In this document: positions 42,306 through 49,991 of the stretch, piece by piece
How positions within the stretch are numbered: position 1 is the stretch's first letter
Layout: each line of letters begins with the position of its first letter
Source of the DNA: an uncultured Candidatus Melainabacteria bacterium
GTDB lineage: Bacteria > Cyanobacteriota > Vampirovibrionia > Gastranaerophilales > Gastranaerophilaceae
Direction of reading: 5' to 3'
Assembly (NCBI GenBank): GCA_934718135.1
Contig: CAKUZW010000004.1
Coordinates: forward strand, 1 to 64,000
Length of the DNA stretch: 64,000 nt
The notes under the pieces: model-generated
Databases searched by the model: none
Seen by the model: the letters and a program-made list of their open reading frames with translations, nothing else
Told to the model about the DNA's origin: nothing
Program-made: the position numbers and the translations under genes

Positions 42306-42632
42306 TTATTTTAGCTTCTTTCTAATAAATCTATGAGCTTCAATTACATCATCATAAGAAATTGGTGGTGGACCTTCAATTATTTCTAATGGCTTGTGAT
42401 GTTTTGCTTTTCTGTTGAAATTAAAAACAACTTCGCCAAAATCTTTGCCACATTTTTCGCATGATAAACTACAGAGCAAAATATCGCAATCCCTTTCCAA
42501 AATTTTTATAGAATTTTTTGTAAATTCATTTTTGCAGCGAGAACAGCAAAGCCCTGAAAATAGTGTATTTATATCTTTTTGTGTAAATTCTTTCATCTCA
42601 ATAATTTGTATTAAGTTTTGTAAAGTTTCCAT
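42306..42632 (-). CDS. Small zinc-ribbon protein, 108 aa
   Basis: Two paired cysteine knuckles, LCCSRCKNEF and LSCEKCGKDF, about 30 residues apart, should bind one zinc. The N-terminus is helical and the C-terminus has a conserved-looking stretch, HHKPLEIIEGPPPISYDDVI, then AHRFIRKKLK. Family unknown; nucleic-acid or ribosome binding is a guess. No Shine-Dalgarno sequence is visible. A TAGTAT box lies 6 nt before the ATG, another leaderless-type start. It is downstream of a divergent small membrane protein gene. Confidence 0.75.
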   Translation of the reverse strand: METLQNLIQIIEMKEFTQKDINTLFSGLCCSRCKNEFTKNSIKILERDCDILLCSLSCEKCGKDFGEVVFNFNRKAKHHKPLEIIEGPPPISYDDVIEAHRFIRKKLK

Positions 42633-42655
42633 CTATATATACTATTAATTGTTAT

Positions 42656-42684
42656 TTTACAGCAAAAAATGGGATTAATATACA
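42656..42684 (+). promoter_or_regulatory. Promoter of the 30-aa membrane protein
   Basis: TTTACA, exactly 17 nt, TATACA, about 20 nt before the start codon and just before a strong AAAGGAGG. Confidence 0.6.
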
Positions 42685-42704
42685 TGAAACCAAAGGAGGC
42701 TATC

Positions 42705-42797
42705 ATGGCAATTAATTTAATTCTATTCGGTTTTATTGTTTATACAGCATTGATTGTTGTACCAAGCATCTGGGAAGAGTTAACTACTGAAAGCTAA
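42705..42797 (+). CDS. 30-residue single-span membrane protein
   Basis: The translation is MAINLILFGFIVYTALIVVP followed by SIWEELTTES: one hydrophobic helix of about 18 residues with an acidic tail. It has an excellent ribosome-binding site (AAAGGAGG, 5 nt spacing) and a consensus-like promoter, which is much stronger evidence than its length. Its size and topology recall the tiny single-helix subunits of photosynthetic and respiratory complexes in cyanobacteria. I see no specific match and do not assign one. Confidence 0.65.
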   Translation: MAINLILFGFIVYTALIVVPSIWEELTTES

Positions 42798-42963
42798 ATT
42801 CAAAAAATCCTAATGATTTTCTGTTTTGTCTTTTGAGTGTGTATGATTTGTTTTTAGTGTTAAATGTACGTTTAATGATTTAAGCGTTAAGTTTGTTGTG
42901 CAAAAAATTATTAAAAACGTAACAGATAAAACTAAAATAAGGGTCAGGCAGATTTGTTTGCTC

Positions 42964-42969
42964 TATAAT
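42964..42969 (+). promoter_or_regulatory. -10 box abutting the mnmG start
   Basis: A perfect TATAAT ending 6 nt before the ATG at 42976. No convincing -35 at the usual distance. Confidence 0.45.
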
Positions 42970-42975
42970 ATGAGT

Positions 42976-44859
42976 ATGGATTACTTAAAAAACAAATTTG
43001 ATATAATCGTTGTCGGAGCGGGTCACGCCGGATGTGAAGCGGCTATGGCTTGTGCTCGCCTTGGGATGAAAGTGTTACTTTGTACACTTAATGTTGAGCA
43101 CATTGCATTACAACCTTGCAATCCTGCAGTCGGAGGTCCCGCAAAATCTACGTTAGTTCGTGAAATTGACGCTCTTGGTGGTGTTATGGGTGAAGTAACT
43201 GATGCAACTTATATTCAAATGAAAGTTCTAAATTCATCCAAAGGTCCTGCTGTGAGAGCTCTGCGTGCTCAATCTGATAAGGCTGAATATACTCGTTACA
43301 TGAGAAATTTAATCGAAAGTAACGAAAATATTTATCTAAAACAATGTTGTATCACTGAATTAAAAGCAGAAAACGGAAAAATTGTTGGTGCTGTTGACGA
43401 ATTTGGTATTGAATACACAACAAGAGCGGTTGTCTTAACAACAGGAACATCTCTAGAAGGTAGAATTTTTGTCGGTTTACGTTCTTATAGTGCGGGACGA
43501 CTTGGCGAAAAAGCGGCAATTGGTTTGTCTGATTCTTTGCACAAATTAGGTATCCAAACAAAAAAATTGAAAACAGGAACTCCTGCTCGTGTTGATAAAC
43601 GGACTCTAGATTATTCTAAAATGACAGTTCAACCTGGGGATGATGAATTGAGTTTCTTCTCTTTTAAACCTAATCGTCCGATTAGAAAGACTTACCCTTG
43701 TTATTTGACAAGAACAACAGAAGAAACACACGAAATTATTCGCTCAAACCTTGATAAATCTCCGATGTATCAAGGTCTTATCCATGGTGTCGGACCAAGA
43801 TACTGCCCGTCTATTGAAGATAAAATTGTCAGATTTGCTTCAAATCCTTCTCACCATATTTTTATTGAGCCGGAAGGACTTGGCACTTATGAAATCTATA
43901 TTCAAGGTTTTTCAACAAGTTTACCGGCAGATGTTCAAGTTAAAATGATTAGAAGCTTACCTGGCTTAGAAAACGCTCATATTATCAAACCAGCATACGC
44001 TGTTGAGTATGATTATGTTCCAGCAGTTCAAACAACTCATTCATTGATGTCTAAAAAAATTCAAGGATTGTTCTTTGGAGGTCAAATTAATGGTACAAGT
44101 GGTTATGAAGAAGCGGCAGCTCAAGGTTTAATTGCAGGTATTAATGCATTCAATTATCTAAATGGTTCTGAAATGCTTGAACTTTCAAGAAGTTCATCTT
44201 ACACAGGAACTCTAATTGATGATTTAGTAACAAAAGATATTCAAGACCCATACAGAATGTTAACTTCTCGTTCTGAATATCGTTTACTTTTAAGGCAAGA
44301 CAATGCAGACGAAAGATTAACTCCAATTGGGCATAAAATCGGTTTGATTGATGATACTCAATTTGAAAGATTTAACAAAAAACAAGAACTTATTCAAGTT
44401 GAAAAAGCAAGACTTGAAGGGCTAAAAATTCCTGCAACACAAGAAGTTAACGAAGTTTTAGCTAAATACGAAGAACATTTAGATAGAGGAATTAGAGCTT
44501 CTGAACTTTTGAAACGTCCAAATATTTCTTATAAAGTTTTGAAAGAAATTGATTCTTCAACTAGAGAAATGAATATCCCAAAAGATGTCTATGAGCAAAT
44601 TGAAGTAATCGTAAAATATGATGGCTATATCAAACGTCAACAGGAACAAGTTGATCAAGCAGGAAAACTTGAAAAATTTAAAATTCCTGAAAATATCGAC
44701 TATTCGAAAATTGAACATATTTCATCTGAAACAAAAGAAAAGCTCGCTAAAATTAAACCGAAAACATTAGCTCAAGCCTCAAGAATTGGTGGCGTTAAAC
44801 CTGCTGATATTTCGATTTTGATGGTAATGCTTGATAAACACATGATTTCAACTAAATAA
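42976..44859 (+). CDS. mnmG: tRNA uridine-5-carboxymethylaminomethyl modification enzyme MnmG (GidA)
   Basis: 627 residues from the ATG at 42976. The open frame continues 26 codons upstream to a GTG, but this start fits the family (few residues before the FAD motif) and the adjacent -10 box. With MnmE it modifies wobble U34 of several tRNAs. The FAD-binding Rossmann motif is VVGAGHAGCEAAMACARLG near residue 12. The conserved NPAVGGPAKSTLVREIDALG and GLFFGGQINGTSGYEEAAAQ, and the C-terminal helical domain, are all present. Its 3' end overlaps the convergent formyltransferase gene by 8 nt. Confidence 0.96.
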   Translation: MDYLKNKFDIIVVGAGHAGCEAAMACARLGMKVLLCTLNVEHIALQPCNPAVGGPAKSTLVREIDALGGVMGEVTDATYIQMKVLNSSKGPAVRALRAQSDKAEYTRYMRNLIESNENIYLKQCCITELKAENGKIVGAVDEFGIEYTTRAVVLTTGTSLEGRIFVGLRSYSAGRLGEKAAIGLSDSLHKLGIQTKKLKTGTPARVDKRTLDYSKMTVQPGDDELSFFSFKPNRPIRKTYPCYLTRTTEETHEIIRSNLDKSPMYQGLIHGVGPRYCPSIEDKIVRFASNPSHHIFIEPEGLGTYEIYIQGFSTSLPADVQVKMIRSLPGLENAHIIKPAYAVEYDYVPAVQTTHSLMSKKIQGLFFGGQINGTSGYEEAAAQGLIAGINAFNYLNGSEMLELSRSSSYTGTLIDDLVTKDIQDPYRMLTSRSEYRLLLRQDNADERLTPIGHKIGLIDDTQFERFNKKQELIQVEKARLEGLKIPATQEVNEVLAKYEEHLDRGIRASELLKRPNISYKVLKEIDSSTREMNIPKDVYEQIEVIVKYDGYIKRQQEQVDQAGKLEKFKIPENIDYSKIEHISSETKEKLAKIKPKTLAQASRIGGVKPADISILMVMLDKHMISTK

Positions 44860-45796
44860 CAGGAATTTTATTTTTTATAAAGCTTTTAGTTTTGTATTCG
44901 GCTTTATATAGTTTTAAATCTTCAAAATGAATAATTTTTTTGTCTGCACACATAAGACTAAGAGAATTTTTTTCAGGATTTTTTCCTATAATATCTCCAG
45001 GGTGTGCATTATATTCTTTGTCTATGATTTGAAATTTGTAAGGATTAACTACAAAAAATTTCTTTTCAAATGTAATATAAGTCGGCAAAAACGGATGAAG
45101 AGCTCTTATTGTTCTCGATATTTCCGTTGAAGTTTGGAATTTAAAATCTAACATTCTCTCATCGCCTAATATATTTGGATAATATGTAGCTTGCCTTTCA
45201 TCTTGTGCGACCGGTGTCAAAATCTTATTATCAAAGTCTTGAATTAGTTCTGTTACAAGTTTTCTTGCAACATGAACACTTTTTTCTCTCAATTCTTTTG
45301 ATGTATAAGAATCTAAAATTTCTATTTTTTCTTGTTTTAAAATCGGACCAACATCAAATTTTTCCGTCACAAGATGCAGTGTGACTCCTGAATATTTTTC
45401 TCCATGCAAAATTGTTTGTAGATACGGGTTTGGCCCTCTATATTTAGGCAATAATGATGGATGAACATTTACGGTTGCAATAGTCGGTAAGTTAAAAGTA
45501 TCTTTTTGCAGGCGTTCTTTCCAAGTTCCAACAATTATTAAATCAACGTTTAATGTGAGCATTAGTTTTCTAAAAAGTGGTCCATTGGCAGATTTTAGTC
45601 TTATTCTTCTGATATTCAAACTCTTAATTAGTGATATTTCGGGACTTGGATTAAAAATATCTTCAAAAAATAATTTAAATCTGGAGTTGCAAGTTTCTTC
45701 ATATCGAAAAACTCCAACAATCTCAGCACCTGCATCAATTGCACCAAGTACAATATTTGCAAGCATTAACCCCTTACCTAATATAACTACTCTCAT
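44852..45796 (-). CDS. fmt: Methionyl-tRNA formyltransferase-like protein
   Basis: 314 residues with a formyltransferase domain and a C-terminal OB-like domain, the layout of Fmt. The catalytic Asn-x-His-Asp set is intact: NVHPSLLPKYRGPNP and the Asp in KFDVGPILKQ. Fmt formylates initiator Met-tRNA with 10-formyl-THF. The loop reads HPSLLPKYRGPNP where typical Fmt has HASLLPRWRGAAP, so a related sugar or other formyltransferase remains possible. TATAAT ends 6 nt before the ATG with no ribosome-binding site, implying a leaderless mRNA. Confidence 0.78.
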   Translation of the reverse strand: MRVVILGKGLMLANIVLGAIDAGAEIVGVFRYEETCNSRFKLFFEDIFNPSPEISLIKSLNIRRIRLKSANGPLFRKLMLTLNVDLIIVGTWKERLQKDTFNLPTIATVNVHPSLLPKYRGPNPYLQTILHGEKYSGVTLHLVTEKFDVGPILKQEKIEILDSYTSKELREKSVHVARKLVTELIQDFDNKILTPVAQDERQATYYPNILGDERMLDFKFQTSTEISRTIRALHPFLPTYITFEKKFFVVNPYKFQIIDKEYNAHPGDIIGKNPEKNSLSLMCADKKIIHFEDLKLYKAEYKTKSFIKNKIPVI

Positions 45797-45802
45797 ATTC
45801 CT

Positions 45803-45808
45803 ATTATA
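45803..45808 (-). promoter_or_regulatory. -10 box abutting the formyltransferase start
   Basis: Minus strand TATAAT, 6 nt, ATG. The box overlaps the T-rich end of the preceding terminator. No good -35 at 17 nt. Confidence 0.45.
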
Positions 45809-45812
45809 AAAT

Positions 45813-45847
45813 AAAAAGAGCCCAATTTATAATTTTGGACTCTTTTT
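45813..45847 (-). terminator. Terminator after the 280-aa membrane protein gene
   Basis: AAAAAGAG plus CCAA on the left pairs with TTGG plus CTCTTTTT on the right around one mismatch. It is placed between the two minus-strand genes. Confidence 0.7.
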
Positions 45848-45875
45848 TATATTTTTATTAAGTTCGTTTACTGTT

Positions 45876-46718
45876 TTATTCTACATCATCAACATTTGCA
45901 TCTTGCTCTGCTGCTTCTGCTTCGGCTTTATTTTCAAGGTATTCTCTCGCTTGAGCTTGTGCAATTTTTAAATCTCTGTAGTTATTTTGAACTTCTAAAT
46001 TCTTTGCATTTTGGTGGCTGAAAGAGTGAACAATACTTGTTGCAACCAACAACATTGGAGAGTAATCAATAACCCCAGCTGCAAAGTTTTTAATTCCTGA
46101 TGGAACTTTTGCTAACTTTTTAGATATACCATTTAACACTTTATTTTTATTTAATTTTTGAGCAAGTTCTACTGCTGCTTTATCTAGTTTTTCCTTCGGT
46201 AATGTCGAAACTAATTTGTTAAGACCTTTAGTGTATAATTTTCCAAATCCAAGCATTGCCACTGTAGCAACACCCATCGTTCCTAATACAGATAGGATTG
46301 GATGTTCTTTTGAAAAATCACCAACTGATTTAACATGTTTATCTAAGGCTCTTTTGCCTCCAAATATTGTATCAACTGCAAGTAATGTCACGCCCCAACT
46401 TGCTGCAGTGCTTACAAAGTTGTTAAATCTTATAGCTCTGCCAAGATTGATATTTTTCGTAGCCTTTTTACCGGCTTTGATAACTGCTTCCGCTTTTCCC
46501 GGATTTCTGATTGCGGCTGCTATACCTGCTGCTAGAGGTAAAGAATAATAAAGTGTATTTGTAATTCTTTTATGCTTTTTATCATTAACATCATGTGATG
46601 CTTTTTTATATGATAACTTTCTAATATCTTCTTCACTTAAATTAGCCAATCTTTCAATATTACTTTGCCCGAAAGACTGATTAACACTTGATCCTGCAGA
46701 AATTGAATTTACATGCAT
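45876..46718 (-). CDS. Unknown membrane protein, 280 aa
   Basis: From the ATG at 46718 (AAGGTG upstream; a GTG three codons earlier is less likely). The N-terminus is polar (MHVNSISAGSSVNQSFGQSN). Hydrophobic segments lie near 55-72 (YYSLPLAAGIAAAIR), 97-113 (AASWGVTLLAVDTIFGG), 133-150 (LSVLGTMGVATVAMLGFG) and 202-220. The C-terminus is a charged Ala/Glu helix ending EQDANVDDVE. Family not recognised. Its style resembles the membrane proteins of the GH13 operon at 26453-30052, and a lineage-specific family is possible. Confidence 0.75.
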   Translation of the reverse strand: MHVNSISAGSSVNQSFGQSNIERLANLSEEDIRKLSYKKASHDVNDKKHKRITNTLYYSLPLAAGIAAAIRNPGKAEAVIKAGKKATKNINLGRAIRFNNFVSTAASWGVTLLAVDTIFGGKRALDKHVKSVGDFSKEHPILSVLGTMGVATVAMLGFGKLYTKGLNKLVSTLPKEKLDKAAVELAQKLNKNKVLNGISKKLAKVPSGIKNFAAGVIDYSPMLLVATSIVHSFSHQNAKNLEVQNNYRDLKIAQAQAREYLENKAEAEAAEQDANVDDVE

Positions 46719-46833
46719 AAAGTACACCTTTTACCTTTCACACTTTGATTATACACATATAAAATCCGAAAGTAAATTTTTTTGCTATTTTAATAACATA
46801 ACTACATAAATGTTTACAATCATAATTGTTTTT

Positions 46834-46839
46834 TATAAT
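46834..46839 (+). promoter_or_regulatory. -10 box close to the mtaB start
   Basis: TATAAT followed by 8 nt and the ATG. TTTACA lies 15 nt upstream, a slightly short spacer. Confidence 0.45.
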
Positions 46840-46847
46840 ATCAAAGA

Positions 46848-48131
46848 ATGAAAAGATTTAACATTCACACAATGGGCTGTAAAGCTAACCAATTTGAAAG
46901 TGCAATTATTGAAGAAAATTTGATAAAACATGGTTTAGAAAAGTCTTCAAAAATTGAGGAGTCAGATATTTATATTTTGAATTCATGTTCTGTAACTCAC
47001 AAAAGTGATAACGAAGCGATGTATCTTTTGAGGGCTGCAAAGCATAAAAATCCGAATATAATCACTGTTGCAACCGGTTGTATGGCTCAAATTGAAAAAG
47101 AAGAACTGTTAAAAAATGATTTTATTGATTATGTTTTTGGTAATGATGAAAAGTTGAATCTTTTTGATTATTTAAAATCAGATATTCGATTTCATGCAAA
47201 TGATATTCTAAAACAAACTGAATTCAATAAAGTTGAATTATTTGACACAACAAAAACAAGAGCAAGCTTGAAAATACAAGACGGTTGTGACAACAGGTGC
47301 ACATACTGTATTATTTGGAAAGCTAGAGGAAAAAGTCGAAGTGCCGATTCTGATTTTATAATTGAACAAATTAATAAGTTCTCAAAAAATGGATTTAAAG
47401 AAGTTATGCTGACTGGAATTCATATAGGTCAGTGGGGAAAAGAATTTGGTTTGACTTTATTAGATTTGTTAAAAGAAATCGAGGAAAAGACAACAATTGA
47501 GAGATATCGTTTGGGTTCTCTAAATCCTCCTGAAATCTCAGATGAAATTCTTGAATTTTTGAAAAAATCTTCAAAATTCTGTCCGCATTTTCATTTGTCT
47601 TTGCAATCAGCAAATGACAAAACTCTCCGTTCAATGAACCGTTTTTATAAAACAAAAGATTATTTAAATTTAATTGATAAAATAAATTCAACATTTGAAT
47701 TCCCATTTTTAGGAAGTGATATTATTGCCGGTTTTGCAGGTGAAACTGATGAGGATTTTGAAATAACTAAAACAAATCTTCAAACTTCTGGGCTTACTCA
47801 GATTCATACTTTTCCGTATTCAAAACGTAAAGGTACAATCGGTGCCGAAATGGAAAATCAAGTTCCGGATGAAATAAAAAATCAGCGAGCATCTATTATA
47901 AAAGAAATTTCAAAACAAAAATTACAAACATTTATAAATAATAATATCGGGCGAACTGTTGAAGTGTTAATTGAAAAACATCCTGATAAGCATACCAACA
48001 ATTTAAAAGGGATAACTCGAAATTATTTAACTGTTCAAATTGCTTCAGATAGGACAGATTTATTTAATACTTTGCAAAATGTTAAAATTCTTGACGTACA
48101 AAATGGAATTATTTTAGGGCAACTTGTTTAG
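46848..48131 (+). CDS. mtaB: tRNA t6A37 methylthiotransferase MtaB
   Basis: 427 residues of the radical-SAM methylthiotransferase family. The N-terminal cluster cysteines are Cys11 (HTMGCKANQFES), Cys47 (NSCSVTH) and Cys78 (ATGCMAQ). The radical-SAM cluster is Cys147, Cys151 and Cys154 in CDNRCTYCIIWKARGKSRS. A C-terminal TRAM-like domain follows. It converts t6A to ms2t6A at position 37 of tRNAs. The GCKANQ start places it with MtaB and not MiaB or RimO. No Shine-Dalgarno sequence; the -10 is 8 nt away, so initiation is probably leaderless. Confidence 0.92.
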   Translation: MKRFNIHTMGCKANQFESAIIEENLIKHGLEKSSKIEESDIYILNSCSVTHKSDNEAMYLLRAAKHKNPNIITVATGCMAQIEKEELLKNDFIDYVFGNDEKLNLFDYLKSDIRFHANDILKQTEFNKVELFDTTKTRASLKIQDGCDNRCTYCIIWKARGKSRSADSDFIIEQINKFSKNGFKEVMLTGIHIGQWGKEFGLTLLDLLKEIEEKTTIERYRLGSLNPPEISDEILEFLKKSSKFCPHFHLSLQSANDKTLRSMNRFYKTKDYLNLIDKINSTFEFPFLGSDIIAGFAGETDEDFEITKTNLQTSGLTQIHTFPYSKRKGTIGAEMENQVPDEIKNQRASIIKEISKQKLQTFINNNIGRTVEVLIEKHPDKHTNNLKGITRNYLTVQIASDRTDLFNTLQNVKILDVQNGIILGQLV

Positions 48132-48349
48132 ATAAATTCTTTTAAAAATTCGTCTAGGTTTAATTTTAGAACAGAAGCAATTCTAAGAAAATTATATAAA
48201 GAAAGAGACATTTCTCCTCTTTCGACAAATCCAATGTAGGAAAGGCTACAATCTGCCATTTCTGCAAGTTTTTCTTGCGAAATTTTTTGTCTCATTCTTG
48301 CAATTTTGATTTTAAAACCAATTTCTTTTTTGAACTCATCCTTTTCCAT
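48128..48349 (-). CDS. XRE-family transcriptional regulator, 73 aa (second copy)
   Basis: A single helix-turn-helix domain (FKIKIARMRQKISQEKLAEM, then SLSYIGFVERGEMSLSL). It aligns along its length with the 73-residue regulator at 33976-34197: both have the G-x-x-I-K-I/L pattern, the QEE/QEK-x-AE turn and the YIxxVExG recognition region. It is divergent from the prepilin gene at 48445. Its stop codon overlaps that of convergent mtaB by 4 nt. TATAAT on the minus strand ends 11 nt before the ATG. Confidence 0.9.
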   Translation of the reverse strand: MEKDEFKKEIGFKIKIARMRQKISQEKLAEMADCSLSYIGFVERGEMSLSLYNFLRIASVLKLNLDEFLKEFI

Positions 48350-48389
48350 TTTTTTATCATATTATATTGACCTTTTGCTATCTATATAT

Positions 48390-48414
48390 TATTATAGTCA
48401 TATCTTTATTATAG
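48390..48414. promoter_or_regulatory. Direct repeats between the second XRE/prepilin pair
   Basis: TATTATAG occurs at 48390-48397 and 48407-48414, 17 nt apart. The TTATAG core also ends the palindrome at 33910-33936, so this may be a related operator. Confidence 0.4.
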
Positions 48415-48444
48415 TAGTGAATTAATTATTAAAAAGAAGGGGAT

Positions 48445-49308
48445 ATGAATATGAAGAAAATTTTTAAGGGAATAAGGAAAAAGGGACAAGGAAATAAGTT
48501 CATTAATGAAGATATTAAACGTCATCCTGAGGGTGATAACCCGAAGAATCTAAGTACACCTGGAAGTAGATTCTCCGCTCTTCACGCTCGCATTAAACGG
48601 ATACGGCTTCGCCTTTCACTGCTCGTGCGGCTCAGAATGACGGCCTTTACACTTGCAGAAGTTTTAATTACCCTTGGAATAATCGGCATTGTGGCGGCGA
48701 TGACAATTCCAACGCTTATTTCCGATTATCAAAAGAAGCAAACTGTCACAAAGTTACAAAAAGCAATTTCTGTTTTAAATCAAGCGTATAAATTATCTTA
48801 TGACGATGTTGGAGAGCCTACTGCAGAAGAGTCATTCCAAATGGGAGCCGTGACGTATTTTAACACTTACTGGGCTCCATATATTAAGGTGTCTTTAATG
48901 TGTACAACATATAACCAATGCGGGTATAATGAGGCTGCTCCTTGGTTTTATCCTGATGGGAATAAAGCTTCTACGTCTGTCGTTATTCCAGATAGAAGGG
49001 CCACTTTTTATACTCCTGACGGATTTTTGTATGTGATATTTACGGCTTCCGGTTTATCTGATTCTTTGTCTGCAAATCATCTTGTTTATGTTGATATTAA
49101 TGGAGGGCAAGGTCCGAATAAATTTGGTCGTGATGTTTTTATTCTTGAAAGAGTTCAAACTGATGGCGGTGGTATACAGCCTTATGGTAGGAATTTTACA
49201 GACCATGTTATAAATAGCAATTGTTCAAAAGCTCATACAAGTGATGTTTGTGCTGAAAAAATCAGACGTGCAGGTTGGAAGATTGAAAAAAATTATCCTT
49301 GGAATTAA
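48445..49308 (+). CDS. Prepilin-like protein with repeat-encoded extended leader
   Basis: 287 residues. The prepilin motif A/FTLAEVLITLGIIGIVAAM begins only at residue 68, so the leader would be 67 residues against the usual 5-25. Residues 26-66 (RHPEGDNPKNLS onward) are encoded by the palindromic repeat at 48520-48642. Either the long leader is tolerated, or translation starts at the ATG at 48637 (MTA/FTLAE), or the insertion has damaged the gene. AAGAAGGGG precedes the first ATG. The mature domain has Cys-containing loops like the prepilin at 33197-33886 and ends IRRAGWKIEKNYPWN. It is divergent from an XRE regulator. Confidence 0.85.
   Translation: MNMKKIFKGIRKKGQGNKFINEDIKRHPEGDNPKNLSTPGSRFSALHARIKRIRLRLSLLVRLRMTAFTLAEVLITLGIIGIVAAMTIPTLISDYQKKQTVTKLQKAISVLNQAYKLSYDDVGEPTAEESFQMGAVTYFNTYWAPYIKVSLMCTTYNQCGYNEAAPWFYPDGNKASTSVVIPDRRATFYTPDGFLYVIFTASGLSDSLSANHLVYVDINGGQGPNKFGRDVFILERVQTDGGGIQPYGRNFTDHVINSNCSKAHTSDVCAEKIRRAGWKIEKNYPWN
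48466..48498. repeat. Purine-rich tract, reverse of the tract at 34202
   Basis: AAGGGAATAAGGAAA, then AAGGGACAAGGAAATAAG. It encodes Lys/Gly residues of the prepilin leader and lies 21 nt before the palindromic repeat. Confidence 0.5.
48520..48642. repeat. 123-bp palindromic repeat element inside a coding sequence
   Basis: The ends CGTCATCCTGAG (48520-48531) and CTCAGAATGACG (48631-48642) are inverted copies with one mismatch. An inner pair, AGAATCTA and TAGATTCT, lies near 48545-48573. GC content is clearly above its surroundings. Sequences of the type GTCATYCTGAG...GAAGAATCT are familiar as dispersed repeats in many bacterial genomes; copy number here is unknown. It is in frame and its length is a multiple of three. 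Confidence 0.75.
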
Positions 49309-49315
49309 TTTTTTT

Positions 49316-49939
49316 TTATAATCTTTCATTGTGACAGTCTGTGCCACCTGTTTTGATTAGGTTGTATTTATTTGCAAGTTTTTCAACGGTTGAAGGATTT
49401 GAAAATTTTATGTATTTTCTCCAACGAGGATATGGATAGTAAACTTCAATTCCGTCAAGGCCTATTTCTTTCAAGTCTTTAACAAACTTGTCAAGCGATA
49501 ATGCCCAACAACAGCATGGATGAGCCAATACTGCAATCCCACCTGCTTTGTGAATTGTATCAATCAATTCTTTGATATTTCTTTTTGCAAAAAATCGAAG
49601 GATGTCCATTTCTGTTTCTTTCTTATTTTTTGCATAGAACTTTTTCATTTCTTCATTGTTTATATCAATTCCATAAGCAAGAAGATGTAAGAAAATGTAT
49701 TTATACCATACATCAAATTCCACTCCGTAAATTGCTTCGGAATCAGGATTATCAATGTGTCCTTGAATTGTGTTATGATCTGTTATAGCAAAGAGTTTAT
49801 ACTTGTTTTTTGCCTGTTTTACGATGTCGTTAAATTCTCCTTTTCCATCAGAATATTTAGTGTGGATATGGAGGTTTATTTTATTATTCAAATAATCTTC
49901 TTTTGTCGCGTTTTGTATTAATTCTTTGTAATTTTTCAT
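49316..49939 (-). CDS. PHP-domain phosphoesterase
   Basis: 207 residues from the ATG at 49939. The longer frame to 49999 runs into the divergent gene's ribosome-binding site and is rejected. PHP metal motifs are LHIHTKYSDGKG, ITDHNT, GVEFD, LAHPCCCW and GGTDCHNE, giving the trinuclear metal site. Relatives hydrolyse nucleoside 3',5'-bisphosphates or short RNAs (YciV/RnmAM group); the exact substrate is inferred. TTGTAT-17 nt-TATATT ends 10 nt before the ATG. Confidence 0.88.
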   Translation of the reverse strand: MKNYKELIQNATKEDYLNNKINLHIHTKYSDGKGEFNDIVKQAKNKYKLFAITDHNTIQGHIDNPDSEAIYGVEFDVWYKYIFLHLLAYGIDINNEEMKKFYAKNKKETEMDILRFFAKRNIKELIDTIHKAGGIAVLAHPCCCWALSLDKFVKDLKEIGLDGIEVYYPYPRWRKYIKFSNPSTVEKLANKYNLIKTGGTDCHNERL

Positions 49940-49949
49940 TGTTTTTCTA

Positions 49950-49978
49950 AATATATTTGTAATAAAATTATGATACAA
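49950..49978 (-). promoter_or_regulatory. Promoter of the PHP gene
   Basis: Minus strand TTGTAT, 17 nt, TATATT, 10 nt, ATG. Predicted leader of about 3 nt. Confidence 0.5.
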
Positions 49979-49991
49979 TAAAGGAGGTTTT

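Noticed and set aside
42820..42975. Possible tRNA or small RNA between the 30-aa gene and mnmG
   Set aside because: No cloverleaf, conserved T-loop sequence or strong hairpin is visible; only a weak ATTTT-type stem follows the small gene.
48445..49308. Prepilin at 48445 as a pseudogene
   Set aside because: The repeat insertion keeps the frame, the whole mature domain is intact and the start has a good ribosome-binding site, so I keep it as a gene with an odd leader.
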